From contig JAACJO010000075.1 in NCBI GenBank assembly GCA_013368445.1, positions 1 to 33,824 of the forward strand: a DNA stretch of 33,824 bases, read 5' to 3'. Source of the stretch: Leucocoprinus leucothites. Its lineage: Eukaryota; Basidiomycota; Agaricomycetes; Agaricales; Agaricaceae. Made by a program: the position numbers and the translations under genes. The notes under the pieces are model-generated. The model saw nothing but the letters and a program-made list of their open reading frames with translations, was not told where the DNA came from and searched no databases. Positions 19,617 to 30,059 of the stretch are shown piece after piece. How positions within the stretch are numbered: position 1 is the first letter of the stretch; the number at the start of each line of letters is the position of its first letter.

Positions 19617-22600
19617 ATGCCTAGTCACACGGTTGGTTGTGCTCTCATGAGGCTCCATGCATTCGATGGCGCCCCCTGGCAATGGCCTGCCTGGCAAGAA
19701 CGCACGGGCATTTATCACGGCTTATTTCCGGCCGACGACAAGCTGCTCCCAAAGGGCTGGACTCGCCAGAACGCTGTCGATGTTCATTCGTACTTTCAAA
19801 ACTACTCGGCGCAGCCCTCTGAGGAAAAGAAGCAGCAGTATCAGTCAAAAACGCCGCACCCGGGTAAAGCAGTTTGGCACGAATTTATGAAGCGTAACTG
19901 GCCTCGCTGGAACATCCATGACGCCGTTGTTGAAGAACTGAAGGAGTGGGACGTTCACCCGACCGCTATTTTGATCCGCGAACACAACGGAGAGGTGTCT
20001 CAATGGCCTCACGCGGATTCATACTCTGCTATCATTCTCAACACACTTGGTTTGAAGTTGTTCGGCGAGGAAGCCTTTCTCCCCAAAAGTGAAACGTTGC
20101 CACTATCGATTCGCAAAAACCTGTCAATATTCGTCCAAAGATCTTGGGACTCGATCCGTAAATCGGTCAAACAGTTGAAGACAAATGCAACAAAAGTAGA
20201 GGAGGAAGCTCGATCTTCATTCGCAGGTATTTCTGTCTTCGTCGACATCGTTTACATTATACTCATCCACGCGCAGTACTGGAATTAGGCAATCTCACCC
20301 TGAAAAACGTCGGCAAAGCGATCCGCGATGTTGCCAAGTGGAAGGAAGTATCCGAGTTGTACAATACGGCCGAGAACATCAAAAAAGCGGAGGAGATGTT
20401 GGGTGATCTACAAGTCATCATGGAGACGCTAGGGGCGCAGATTCCGAAAGAGAAACGCGTCGCACGAAAAGGTTTTTCCGGTAGTTATTCGAACTGGATT
20501 CTGGCTAATCTCTTATTCATTACTGTAACAGGGTCCTGCAAGGTTTCTACCAAGGCGTTACTGACTCTAGCGACTCAAGAGGACGTCACAGAATTATTGA
20601 ATATATATCACGATTACTTCGAGGCAAACGCTGAAGACGACGAGGAACAGCCCCTCGTCAACTCACCGCTAGTAGAGAAGCACCTCCACGAGGGCGATTT
20701 CGGAATGGAAGACGAGGCCGCCATGTCTTCCGAGCTGCTTGCTCAGCGACTTGGTTTCCTGACTGGTCTTCCTCCTCAGTTTAATACCCACCGTCACCGC
20801 GCCGGCATCTCGCCTTGGGACAGCCCCGAGACCTTCGCCCAGGAACCTATTCCGGCGGAATTGTCCCCACTTAACTTACACTGGCACCAACTCGCCGGTA
20901 CTCACTCGATCATTCGAAGTATCTTTATTCAAGCAAAGGACGCCCAGCATACCAAGGGCGTCCTCGTCGCCGACAACGTTGGTCTCGGAAAAACGACCCA
21001 AACGATCACGTTCATCGCTTTCCTCAATCAAGCCATCTACCTGCAATCAACTAATCGAGGCCCGCCACCAGTCCTCGGTCTGCCTGTTCTCCATTCTTGT
21101 CAACATGTACTAAAGTGTTTTTTTCTTTAGCCGAGAGACCATTCCTGGCAGGAGCGTCGAAAATTCCCTCACATCCGCATCTCATTATTTGTCCTGGGAC
21201 TCTAGTCAAACAATGGGTCAGCGAGCTAAAGACCCTTATGCTCCCAAAAAAGGTAGATATCCTCATCTATGACAAGTCGAACGAGGGCGAGAAATTCTGG
21301 GGACCGTCGGGACCTATCAAGAGCTCCTTGCATCAGGCTCATAATATCGTCATCCTCGCTAGCCAATCCGTAAGCTCTTGTAACAATCATTTTCATGCCT
21401 TGAAAATCGAATATTCCTATGCCCAGGTCCTTGCCAACGAATTCCGGGAGACGCACATGATTAGGAAACGCGGTAGAAATTCACGTCCATGGGATATTCC
21501 ACCGCAAAAGCCAAGGGGTCACTCTCCAACACTTTGTTCGGCCAATGGTTTCTCACTATCACCATCGACGAAGCTCACCATATGCGGAACCTCGGCATCA
21601 AACATAGCGCTGCGTTGTGTGTGCTTGAGCGCACCACCATTCGACTGATAATGACAGCAACCCCCCTCCATACTGCCCCAAAGGTGAGACTCGCATCTAT
21701 CTTATGATATTCCGCATCCAGCTAATGCTTGCTATAGGACATATCCGCACTCGGGCGTCTGGTCGGCATCCCTCACTTCCTTGATGAAACCTCGTATATC
21801 GAAGAGAAAGGTGACAATTCTCGGATGCGCAAGGCAAAAAAACTCGACGACGACGGCGAAGCACTCAAGGCTGAGCGGCTTCAGGTCGTCAGGAGACTAC
21901 AAACCCAAATTAAGGGTCATTTTCTACGTAGAACGACTGACAGTAAGGATTTCACCGGCGAACCACTCATACCTCTCCCACCCTATATTGTGTTCGTTGG
22001 TGTCCTCGACCTGACAACGCGCGAGATGGAAATTATCAAGGACCGGTCAGAGGCTGCAAAAGCAGCGTGAGTAGCCAGCCACCTTCTTTCGTATTTCTGT
22101 ACTTCTGAACACGTCATTATTAAGGATAACGGCTGATTCAACGGCGCGCATCCATACCAAGGTTTGATCAAGCCAGTCAGGTATTTCTTATTGCTTACTG
22201 ACCGTTTCCTTCCCAGCAATTCTACTTAGAATACAGGACGGCGGTTGGATATGCGAAAGAAGACCCGTCAGATACCTTCCCAACCTTCAAATCACTGGAC
22301 GAGTGGGAACAATCGAAGAGCACTAAGATGGACATTTGTGCGCGGGTCTGTGCCCATTATCTTACCCACGACGACGTCGAAGACGTGAAATTCGAAAACG
22401 GCCAAGCTGTCTTCCCCACAGTGACCATGGAACAGGGCAGAGACTATCCGCGCCAGCGCCGTATTATCATATATGCCGAATTTACTTCAATGGCTCCTCT
22501 CCTCCGTAACGTAATTTTCAGTGTTTCTAAGTGACTTATCATCATTCTGATTGATACGTCAGGTTCTTTATCTCTATGGTGTTAAGACTCTCGCAATCAA

Positions 22601-23286
22601 TGGCAAAATCTCCCTTGAGGAGCGCGATAAGCGGGTTAAAAGGCTCTACGACGCCAACGACGACTCACGGGTCCTGATATTTTCCAGTGTTGGATCAGCC
22701 GGTCTTAATTTAGCTGCTGCGGATATCGTTATCTTCTTCGTAAGTTTTATATTCCCTTTTTCGTCTTAGAAATCCTTTGTACCAACTTCCTTAGGACCAG
22801 CCATGGTCGTCTCAAGATGAATGCCAGATCATCGGGCGCGCTCACCGACAACCTCAGCAGAAGACTGTCAAAGTTATCTACTTACTCGCGAATGACTCGG
22901 CAGACCTGCTTATGAACGCCATGGCAAGAAATAAACGTGATATGTTCGATGCATTTGTGAACAAAGAGCTCAGAGAAGGTAAAACAAGTGCATGAACGCC
23001 TGATTGGCCTGGAACTAACGTCATACCTTCCCCCGTAGAACTACAAACCATCCTGGAAGGCCACGTTCCAGAATTACCCGAAGTGGATGATGAAGAACAA
23101 CAGGCGGAGAGAGAAAAGGCGAAAAGCAAGAAGCCATCAAAACGCCGTCGCCGCCAGATCGTCATCGACGACGATGAACCCACTCCTCACAGCAATGCAG
23201 AATCCAGCCCACGGCCTTTGGCGGGCGACGCAGTCAGCGATGTTCACATGAGTGACGCTGCACTGTCCACGATGTCCCACCAGTGA
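19617..23286 (+). CDS. Gene Y, copy B: SNF2-family DNA-dependent ATPase
   Basis: Eleven exons (19617-20226, 20277-20471, 20532-21077, 21131-21369, 21427-21683, 21738-22066, 22135-22161, 22217-22510, 22563-22739, 22795-22978, 23039-23286) give about 1035 residues. The first 350 are family-specific (WPAWQERTGIYHGLF, then helices). SNF2 motifs follow: I ADNVGLGKTTQT (about 415), Ia LIICPGTLVKQW, II TIDEAHHMRN (about 578), III LIMTATPLHT, V SSVGSAGLNLAAADI (about 875), VI QIIGRAHRQPQQ (about 904). The C-terminus has a basic nuclear-localisation-type stretch (KKPSKRRRRQ) and acidic patches. Motif I has Asn in place of the usual Glu after Asp; the Lys-Thr pair is intact. The frame in exon 5 needs one extra G in the run at 21515-21518; with it the whole CDS is in frame. 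SNF2 proteins translocate on dsDNA and remodel chromatin or repair complexes. Confidence 0.87.
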
Positions 23287-24704
23287 GCGGTTAGTAAAGA
23301 GTTTCTATCCATAGAGCCACTATTGACGTATCAAGCTAGCGGATCCTAGTTCAGCGTCGGAGCATGAGATGGATATTGATATGGCGGAGCAGTCCTCGTT
23401 TTCCATCCGTAAGTCCATGAATTGCATGATGGAACGAATGTCTCATCAGTCACTTCAGAACTCGCGAAGATAATATGGATATAGGTTCTTGTTTTCGACG
23501 TCCGATTACAAAGAGGCAGAACAATAACAAAGTTCCTAGATACCAACCCCGAAGAAGAAGTTGTTGAACCGTGCAATTCGGAATGTGGGTATTCGGCCCA
23601 TGCATCCTGTTTCCCGCCTGAGTCGCTACTTACGTTGTATGCCTGGCAGTCGTCCTGGAACCAGGAAGTCCAGGAAGTCCAGGAAGTCCTACTGGTAGTC
23701 CCCTCACAAGAAGGCTAGAAAGGAATCTATTGAGAATAGGGCGCCCTTTCAAGGTAGCAAGTCGAACTCCAAGTATATGTCGGAAATATCTAACCAAACC
23801 CACCTCTTCAGTTGAACGAGGGAGGAACGAATCGTCCACGACAACTGGAGCGGGTACGAGCAGTAGTAAGCAAACTCTGTTGTCGTGACGTCCGGCTCTG
23901 ACGTTTACAAGTACGATCAAATCTGGCACTCGCTAACGCTACGACTATCTCTTCGACAGCTGCTATAAATCCCGCTCAGCAACAACTAGAGGAGACTATG
24001 TTGCAGCTGGCAGGCACCGGTGAGTAATCCTACTAATATATTTTTAATATATCTAAATTTTAGTTCAGTTGACCCAACGGTTTTGGCGCAAGTTCGTTCG
24101 TTGCTTGCTGGAAATATTAGCGCCATGCAAGATCAAACGTCTCCGACGGCAATTATGGGCCATTGTAAGTGCATGCTCCGTACGGTGGGTCCAGTTTCTA
24201 ATGACAATACTCCAGCGCCTATCAATACCGCGCACCCTCCCACCGCCGTCAAACCAGAGAAGCAACCTACGAGGTCCAAGAAGGTGCCGCAGAAAACCCG
24301 GTAAGTAAATTCTCTCTTGAATGACTTGTACTCCTCAAAACTACGCAGTCGCACGACCACCTATCCAAGCAGCACCACGACAATTCCTTGTACCGTCCCA
24401 ACAAGGTGTGTGTAGGCAATATGACTGAGACCTCTTGACTCACTTCTGACGAATAGTCCCACACCGGCAAGATACAGATTCGGGGACGAATGCATCATCT
24501 TCTACAACCGCTTTGCCCTCATCCCAACCTCCGAGATCTCAGTCACTCTCCACTCTGCCGTCGTCATCAACGCCGCTTCCCGAACCCTCCTCATCGTCGC
24601 AGACACCTTCTCGCACTCCGAAGCTGCTCAATCAGGTTACCGTTCCGCCAAAGTCGGCGTTGACAGGAGTTCGTCCTCAGAAGTCTCAGCAGAGAAGGAC
24701 TTAG
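23287..24704 (+). CDS. Possible C-terminal extension of Y-B, or a separate small-exon gene
   Basis: Several short coding-like stretches are separated by good donors and acceptors. If exon 11 of Y-B instead splices at 23283, exon 23350-23408 continues in frame (SASEHEMDIDMAEQSSFSI) and a stop follows at 23484. Further on, 23540-23660 reads TPKKKLLNRAIRNVGIRP and SRYLRCMPGSRPG, then a PGS-repeat (23656-23700) and Ser/Thr-rich sequence to about 23890. Later exons read INPAQQQLEETMLQLAG, SVDPTVLAQVRSLLAGN, INTAHPPTAVKPEKQPTR and a Ser/Pro-rich end (SSQPPRSQSLSTLPSSST) to a stop at 24704. The whole is disordered, basic and Ser-rich, as tails of nuclear proteins often are. I could not build one unbroken frame, so gene limits are open. 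Confidence 0.4.
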
Positions 24705-25467
24705 GTTTCTCGATTTCGCTTTCTTGTCAGCTTTCTTGAGTATGCTCGCTGCTTCCTCCCGGACCTCCGAAATTCCTACGTTAGATATTCATCTTGGACC
24801 CGATTCGTTGAACAATTGTGACTTCCGATTGCTATGTTGTTGACGTGTTATGCTCTACGTGGACACTGTACTCTTTGATTTCCATTCATCTTTGCGCTCT
24901 CCTACGCTGTATCTGTTGCACCACTATTTCCATCACGATTCGCCCTGTTATGTTGACTGAAGAGAATAACATTCGAGAGAATGGCCACATAGAAGTCTGC
25001 TTGGCTCAGAAGATAAATGATGAAGCACGCTATCCAGATATCGACGTGATTATGCGTCTCCGACGTTTCGGGAGTTATTGTCTCTTTCCAACCATGAGGT
25101 ATTTCTCACACCCGAACACGAGGGGAAATAATCCGTTGCCTCACTCTATAACCTATATCTATAGCCCAATGTACGATTCCACGTTCGGTCTCAAAACGGT
25201 GTCTCGAGTGACCAATATTCGTCACCAGACGCCCGAAATATTTGTTGGTATTTGGTTATGTCACACCGCCTTGGTCGATGAACTCGACTTTAACCAAGTC
25301 TCCCATTAGCTCATTATCTTGTCGAAGGTTCGTCCTCAATTCACAAGTTCCTTGGGCCTGATGCTTTGCTCGGCCTCACATGAAGTGATGTATCATCCTT
25401 CGTCCCGACGCTATTCCGCAGTGACTTTAAGTCCTCGGATTATTTTCGATTCTTCTGACAAGATGGC
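24705..25467. other. Spacer without a firm gene
   Basis: The stretch 24818-25309 is open on the plus strand (163 codons), but its composition is odd (Cys-rich hydrophobic start, then mixed) and it has no recognisable motif. I treat it as 3' flank of the preceding exons and promoter of gene Z. Confidence 0.4.
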
Positions 25468-25491
25468 ATGTTGACGGTACTTTGCAGGGAG

Positions 25492-27700
25492 ATGCCTTTG
25501 CTGCGCGACTTGGACGGAAACCTGGTCCTTCGACCCTACCAGCGCCCCGATTCAAGTGGGTTCCTTCTAATATCTGCGCTTTCTTCTTTTCTAACTTTCC
25601 CAGCTGGGCTTTTGTCGACGGACGCCAAACTGATTGCTGAACTTAAAACCAACTACCTCTCCGCCTTGAACAAGAGCTCAGCGGATACCGAAAGGCCCAA
25701 AGTACGACTTGTTATCACAACGCCAAACGCACACTGGCTTCCGGAGGTCAGCCTAGGTCACCAAGTTGTTACCATGCGCGAGGATGGGCGGTGGGGTACT
25801 CAGGACTTTGCTCAATGGCCGCAGTGGTTCTTCGACGGCCAGGATCACTTCCCGTATATTCTACGCAAGCCACCCCCGGAACAGCTCGAAAGCCATCCTC
25901 TCCGACGTCTTTGGTGGGACATGACCGCCAAACACTTTGTATTCGAGGGCACGAGCGAAATTGGTCGATTATTACCCAGTATCGCACAAGAAATCTATGA
26001 TATTCGTGCTGAATTAATGAAGGAAGTGGATGCATGTAAATGTGAAAGCGGGTCGGATTACAATAAGCTTCAGCGGGCAGCCTGGCTCATGCGGAGCTGC
26101 ACCGCAACTCTTCTCTATACCCCGCAATCCTTCCTCGACGTCATGCTCATTCTTACAGCTGCTCAGCGAGGCTGTCTAGAAACGCGTGCACTACTTGATA
26201 AGATCAATATATGGATAAGATGGCCGCCCCTCCCACCATTCCTCCCACCAACACCTCCATCCTCGGCTGTGTCACGGACCGGATACCCCTCGCCTACGAG
26301 ATGTTTGAAAAAGGTGTGCCAGTCTGGCTAGTCAGACCGTCCTCGCAAATTTCGGCAGATACCACCATCAAATCTCACATTTCGACGACGTCACCAAAAG
26401 AGTTTGGAATCTGTACGAAGATTTGGCCAGGTGCTCCTGCCTTTTACCAAGGCCCCCTGGCCCGCGACATCCACGAGTCTATTCAAAAGTGGAAACCTGG
26501 CAGTATGAATATGCTGCTTCTGGAGAACATAGAGCCGATCGTCGAAGATGTACCGCCTGAGGCTACAAATGTCAAGAAGTCTAGCAAACCGTGTACGTAT
26601 CCGAGTAGCCCGTCTCGAGAATCCTGGGCGCTCATCTATTTATTAACAGACGCAAGTGTTCCGTCTTCGAAGTCGAAGCATATTTCGGTCAACTACGATC
26701 GATTCAAAGAAACCTACTCCCCTTATTCCTCTGAGCCCCTCATGCATTGGAAAACGGCGTTGGAGAAGGTCGACACAAACCCCGAGAAGGTCATTGAGCA
26801 CCCGCTTCTCCACCTTTTTCGTGGGTATGCATTTCCGCCTCCGCACATGTTCTGCCGTAACAACGAAGCCCTTTCTATTGGTTTGATGACTGCTTGGCTC
26901 ATCATTCGACCCTCGTGGACTTCTCTCATCAATGATCCTAAACGCATGCTTCCACTTCCCACCCCTCAACAATGGCGGAACTACCTCTACGACTTAGCGT
27001 TGCGGCTTGAGCTCACTATACCCGACACTCGTACGTCGAAGAACGTTGATCCCGAGCTACCGGGTGCAGCCGCCGATCTGGGATCATCGAAGACGACTGA
27101 ACCCGAGTTAATCAAAAGCACCCACTCTCGCCGTCGTGCAAAGAAGCAATATCAACAAACCGTTGATATCTTTACCATCAGTATCCCCCGAAGGACGCTT
27201 TACAGGCCATCGAGTGGAACGATCACATCGTCTGGCGAAATCGTACCGCCAACTTCACCAATCTCGACCGGAAACTCTTATCGTGGGATTCTCAAGAGCA
27301 CAACTTTCGCCTCGAACTGTGGACTCTCGATCGCTGCTTGCTGGTTGACATTTGGAAGACGCCAGACAGAAGGGTCGTCCGCGAGGAGCAGCACCGTGCT
27401 TTATGGCCCAATGATGTAATCTTCAGTTCCAAGCTTCCGCAGAGCAGCAAAGGCATCTCCTCGCACAACTGGCGTGAAAGGTGTCATTTCTTCCAAGCCT
27501 TTCAAAAGATCCTCGTCGACTGGCATAATGTGCCTCAAGAACTGAGTACGATTGGTTCAGCGGGATGGGATGTAAATATTCTTGAGAAAGCAGAAAGCTT
27601 GGCCGCTGAATTTTACTGTCAAACTTTCTTTAACTATTTCGGTCGTGCTCCTTGCGTTCCTCATTCCATTCCCACTTCTCAATCCGTCCCTTCATGCTGA
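25492..27700 (+). CDS. Gene Z: uncharacterised Agaricomycete-type protein
   Basis: The start at 25492 gives MPLLRDLDGNLVLRPYQRPD; an in-frame ATG at 25468 is possible. A 48-bp intron (25556-25603) with a CTAAC branch point is read through by chance because its length is a multiple of three. Recognisable blocks are WLPEVSLGHQ, WDMTAKHFVFEG, ILGCVTDRIPLAYEMFEKGV then PVWLVRP, WALIYLLTDA, RGYAFPPPHMFCRN and, near the end, EWNDHIVWRN, NFRLELWTLDRCLLVDIW. I have seen this arrangement in many mushroom hypotheticals; no function is known. The frame shifts by one missing base near 26205-26222 and again in the C run at 27185-27189; both look like assembly deletions, since the protein on each side is well formed. 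It may equally be a decaying copy. Confidence 0.66.
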
Positions 27701-27786
27701 ACTTCTTGCTAGCTATCCTCCGTGCTTTTATATTGCCTCTCCTATACGCTTTGTAGACGCTTTATTTCTCCTTATCCGCCTTCCTT

Positions 27787-27792
27787 AATAAA
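27787..27792 (+). terminator. Polyadenylation signal of gene Z
   Basis: A perfect AATAAA lies 87 bp after the gene Z stop, within AT-rich sequence. Inferred from motif and position. Confidence 0.5.
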
Positions 27793-28317
27793 TCAATGAT
27801 ACCGCTGCCATGAATCAGTCAGCCAGCTACACAACGACAAGTGGCTCGTCGAAGAAGCCACACATTGAGGTCGCTCGAAACCTGAGAACACTGATACTCC
27901 ATCCGTGTTCCGCAGGCCATAAGATCACTCTCTAGCTACCCCAAGCTTTGTTAATCTCCGCAAGCAAAACAATGCCTGCGGGTCTTCATTTCTGTAACTT
28001 TGGGAAACGCCTAGAACAGCCGGTCTAGATTTCATGTACGAGTGGCTTTTGAGGCAAATCAACATTTTTCATGAAGTAGAAGGGCCATAAGAAGTCTTCC
28101 TCGTCGCTCACACCTGCAGATACTCGCGTTACTTCATCCACGAAGCATTACCAATATTATAGGAACTCAACTGTCGTAGTTTTTTTTTACAAAGCATGCC
28201 AGCAAATTTCATCCACTCAGGAGCTTTTTGGAAATGACATCGTGGCGCCATATGAGTTTCGGGCCCAAAGGAGCCTTCGTATCAGTCCTCTCCCACTTTG
28301 ACGATGGCAGATGAAAA
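27793..28317. other. Spacer without a firm gene
   Basis: This region may include the lost 5' part of the RPA3-like remnant that follows. A short poly-T tract lies at about 28180. No intact exon was found. Confidence 0.4.
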
Positions 28318-28501
28318 GATATAGTGTCGTTCATCGACGGTGGAGTGGTTGGCGCCTATGTTGGTCACATGGTACACCTGCCTGGTCAAGTTGTTCCAGT
28401 GAGTTGATCCCTCAACACACTTCTTGGAGCGAAAGGCTGAAGTTATCGAGTTCCACCATGATCCTCGCTTTATCGATGGCACTTTTGAAATGCCGAGTTG
28501 A
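28318..28501 (+). pseudogene. RPA3-like remnant, copy C
   Basis: An open stretch from 28318 reads DIVSFIDGGVVGAYVGHMV, matching AIDGGVVRVF in copy D. After a possible intron the end reads AEVIEFHHDPRFIDGTFEMP and stops at 28501, which is the RPA3 C-terminal helix with its HDPRF ending. No start codon, N-terminal part or central strand with IGxV was found. I infer a degraded copy. The next intact copy (D) lies 360 bp downstream in the same orientation, so the pair may come from a local duplication. Confidence 0.5.
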
Positions 28502-28540
28502 CCTAGCTTGAGCTAGCACCGGTATCCGGACTGTTAAACT

Positions 28541-28741
28541 TTGCGTGCTCTGCACCAACTTGCCCGTCAAATATACGAGAAGGCCGCTTTTCATTTTCCA
28601 GATGAAATCCGATTACGACTATCGGAGGTATATCACGATATGCTATCACTTGTACCAGTAATAAGAAGATGGAACCGCGACGTCCCCGATGCCCTTATGC
28701 TTACTCCCGGTATCCATGAAGGACGTTATCTTCCCCATTGA
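28541..28741 (+). CDS. Short open frame of unknown kind
   Basis: Sixty-six codons read ALHQLARQIYEKAAFHFPDE, IRLRLSEVYHDMLSLVPVIR and LTPGIHEGRYLPH. The amphipathic helices and charge pattern look coding, but I do not recognise it. No clear upstream exon exists, and it sits between two RPA3-like copies. It may be an exon of a broken gene. Confidence 0.35.
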   Translation: MRALHQLARQIYEKAAFHFPDEIRLRLSEVYHDMLSLVPVIRRWNRDVPDALMLTPGIHEGRYLPH

Positions 28742-28857
28742 TAAGGTGGCAAAGACTCATGTTTACAGGTGGCCGGAGTAGGCATCCAGAGGCTCTATAT
28801 AAACCCAGGCTTCCGCCACTTTCTTTCCCTCCACCCATCTATCTACCGCGCCCAGAA

Positions 28858-29392
28858 ATGTCCAAAACCCTCCAATTAAATCCTATTCCGCTGGTAAACT
28901 CGAGGATATTACCAGCTTATATCGACAAGGAGGTTCGTCTTCTTGGCTGGATCGATGAGGAGGTAGGCGAACCAGATACTACCAGTCGTCACCCAAACTA
29001 TCAGTTGACGAGATAACTCCTGCAGTTTGAGGGAAAGATGAATGTCGAAGCTATCGACGGTGGCGTAGTTCGCGTGTTTCACGGGGAGGTATGGGTATAG
29101 TTATTCCTCACAACATCTTAGAATAACCAGTAGTCCTTTCTTCGCAGAGCGGCAAGATCCACTTAATTGGCGTCGTAATTCAAGGAATTGTGACGTCTCG
29201 ACTGAAATAAAAATGATAAGTTGCGAACGTATGTGCGAACCAAGTGGACGACCCTATCAGCATGAAGGTTCGTGGTTAATATTCTCGGCCTACCAATTCA
29301 CTTAGAGGCAGAACGTAGATACCTTTGAACTTAACAAGGCCATTGAATTTATGCATGACCCTCGCGTCGACCTTGCCGCTCTAGGCATGTAG
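28858..29392 (+). CDS. RPA3-like protein (replication protein A small subunit), copy D
   Basis: The start at 28858 gives MSKTLQLNPIPLVNSRILPA, YIDKEVRLLGWIDEE, then a GTAGGC..GCAG intron, FEGKMNVEAIDGGVVRVFHG, another intron, SGKIHLIGVVI and TEIKMISCERM, an intron, and QNVDTFELNKAIEFMHDPRV, with a stop at 29392. These are the RPA3 landmarks in order: VNSxxLxxYxxxxVRLLG, the OB-fold strands, IHLIGVV, IKM, and the final helix with HDPR. It is closer to ordinary fungal RPA3 than copies A and B. Between IGVV and TEIKM one base seems to be missing (about 29178-29190), which could be an assembly error or decay. It lies on the strand opposite to copies A and B. Confidence 0.66.
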
Positions 29393-30059
29393 GTAAATTT
29401 TTGGTAGCCTGGACAGATGGCTTTCGGTAACACCGTATGTAGATGTTGTATTATATGCGCCGAATATACGCGGAATCTAGCCTGTGTTTTGTAATTGAGA
29501 TCGCCCGATAGACGCCGACGGGCGCCGATATACAACACAGATATTATCATTGCCAACCTATCAAGTGTAGCGGCTGGATAGATTACTTGACTCGACTACT
29601 ATAGCTTACCGAAACTTGTTTCCTTCTGCTTGCAGCGTGAGCTTGTCACCAAAATATAGCTTTACTATTTCAACTAGTCAGTGACCCGGCATTATTTGGT
29701 TATATTTGGTTTCGGGGTGCTAAACGCAACCGCCGAGATCTCCCTCCCCATCAGCGTACCACCAACATGGAGCACGCTCCGAGCCACAGTCGATGCATCT
29801 CGAGGGTTCGGAACCCATGCGCTCCTCTGATATTTCATCGATGAGCAGCATTGGTATGGCCTGACTTTCAGCCGGCCACCCATCCCCTCAAGACTTCACG
29901 ATCAGCTCTGTTTTGGTCTGACTTTTAGCCGACCAAACCACAGGCAGGCTGATCGTTCATCAAGCGAGAACCTTCGAAACCGCCGTCTTGGGCGCTGGAG
30001 TGTGCCCGTTGACACCCGACTCTGCGCAACTAGCAGTCCTCTCGCCGTTGCGCGGTCAA
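29393..30059. other. Spacer with a paired 20-bp motif
   Basis: No firm gene. Two related 20-bp motifs lie at 29858-29877 and 29915-29934 (GGCCTGACTTTCAGCCGGCC and GGTCTGACTTTTAGCCGACC). The ends of each form a 4-bp inverted pair, and the pair changes together between the two. Confidence 0.5.

Noticed and set aside
24818..25309. 163-codon open frame as a gene
   Set aside because: No motif, odd composition, no splice context; probably chance in a flank.
27145..27190. A 46-bp intron in gene Z in place of a frameshift
   Set aside because: A GTGCAA..ATCAG intron would fix the frame, but the donor is poor and the removed stretch looks coding; a missing C in the run at 27185-27189 explains it more simply. 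Not fully excluded.
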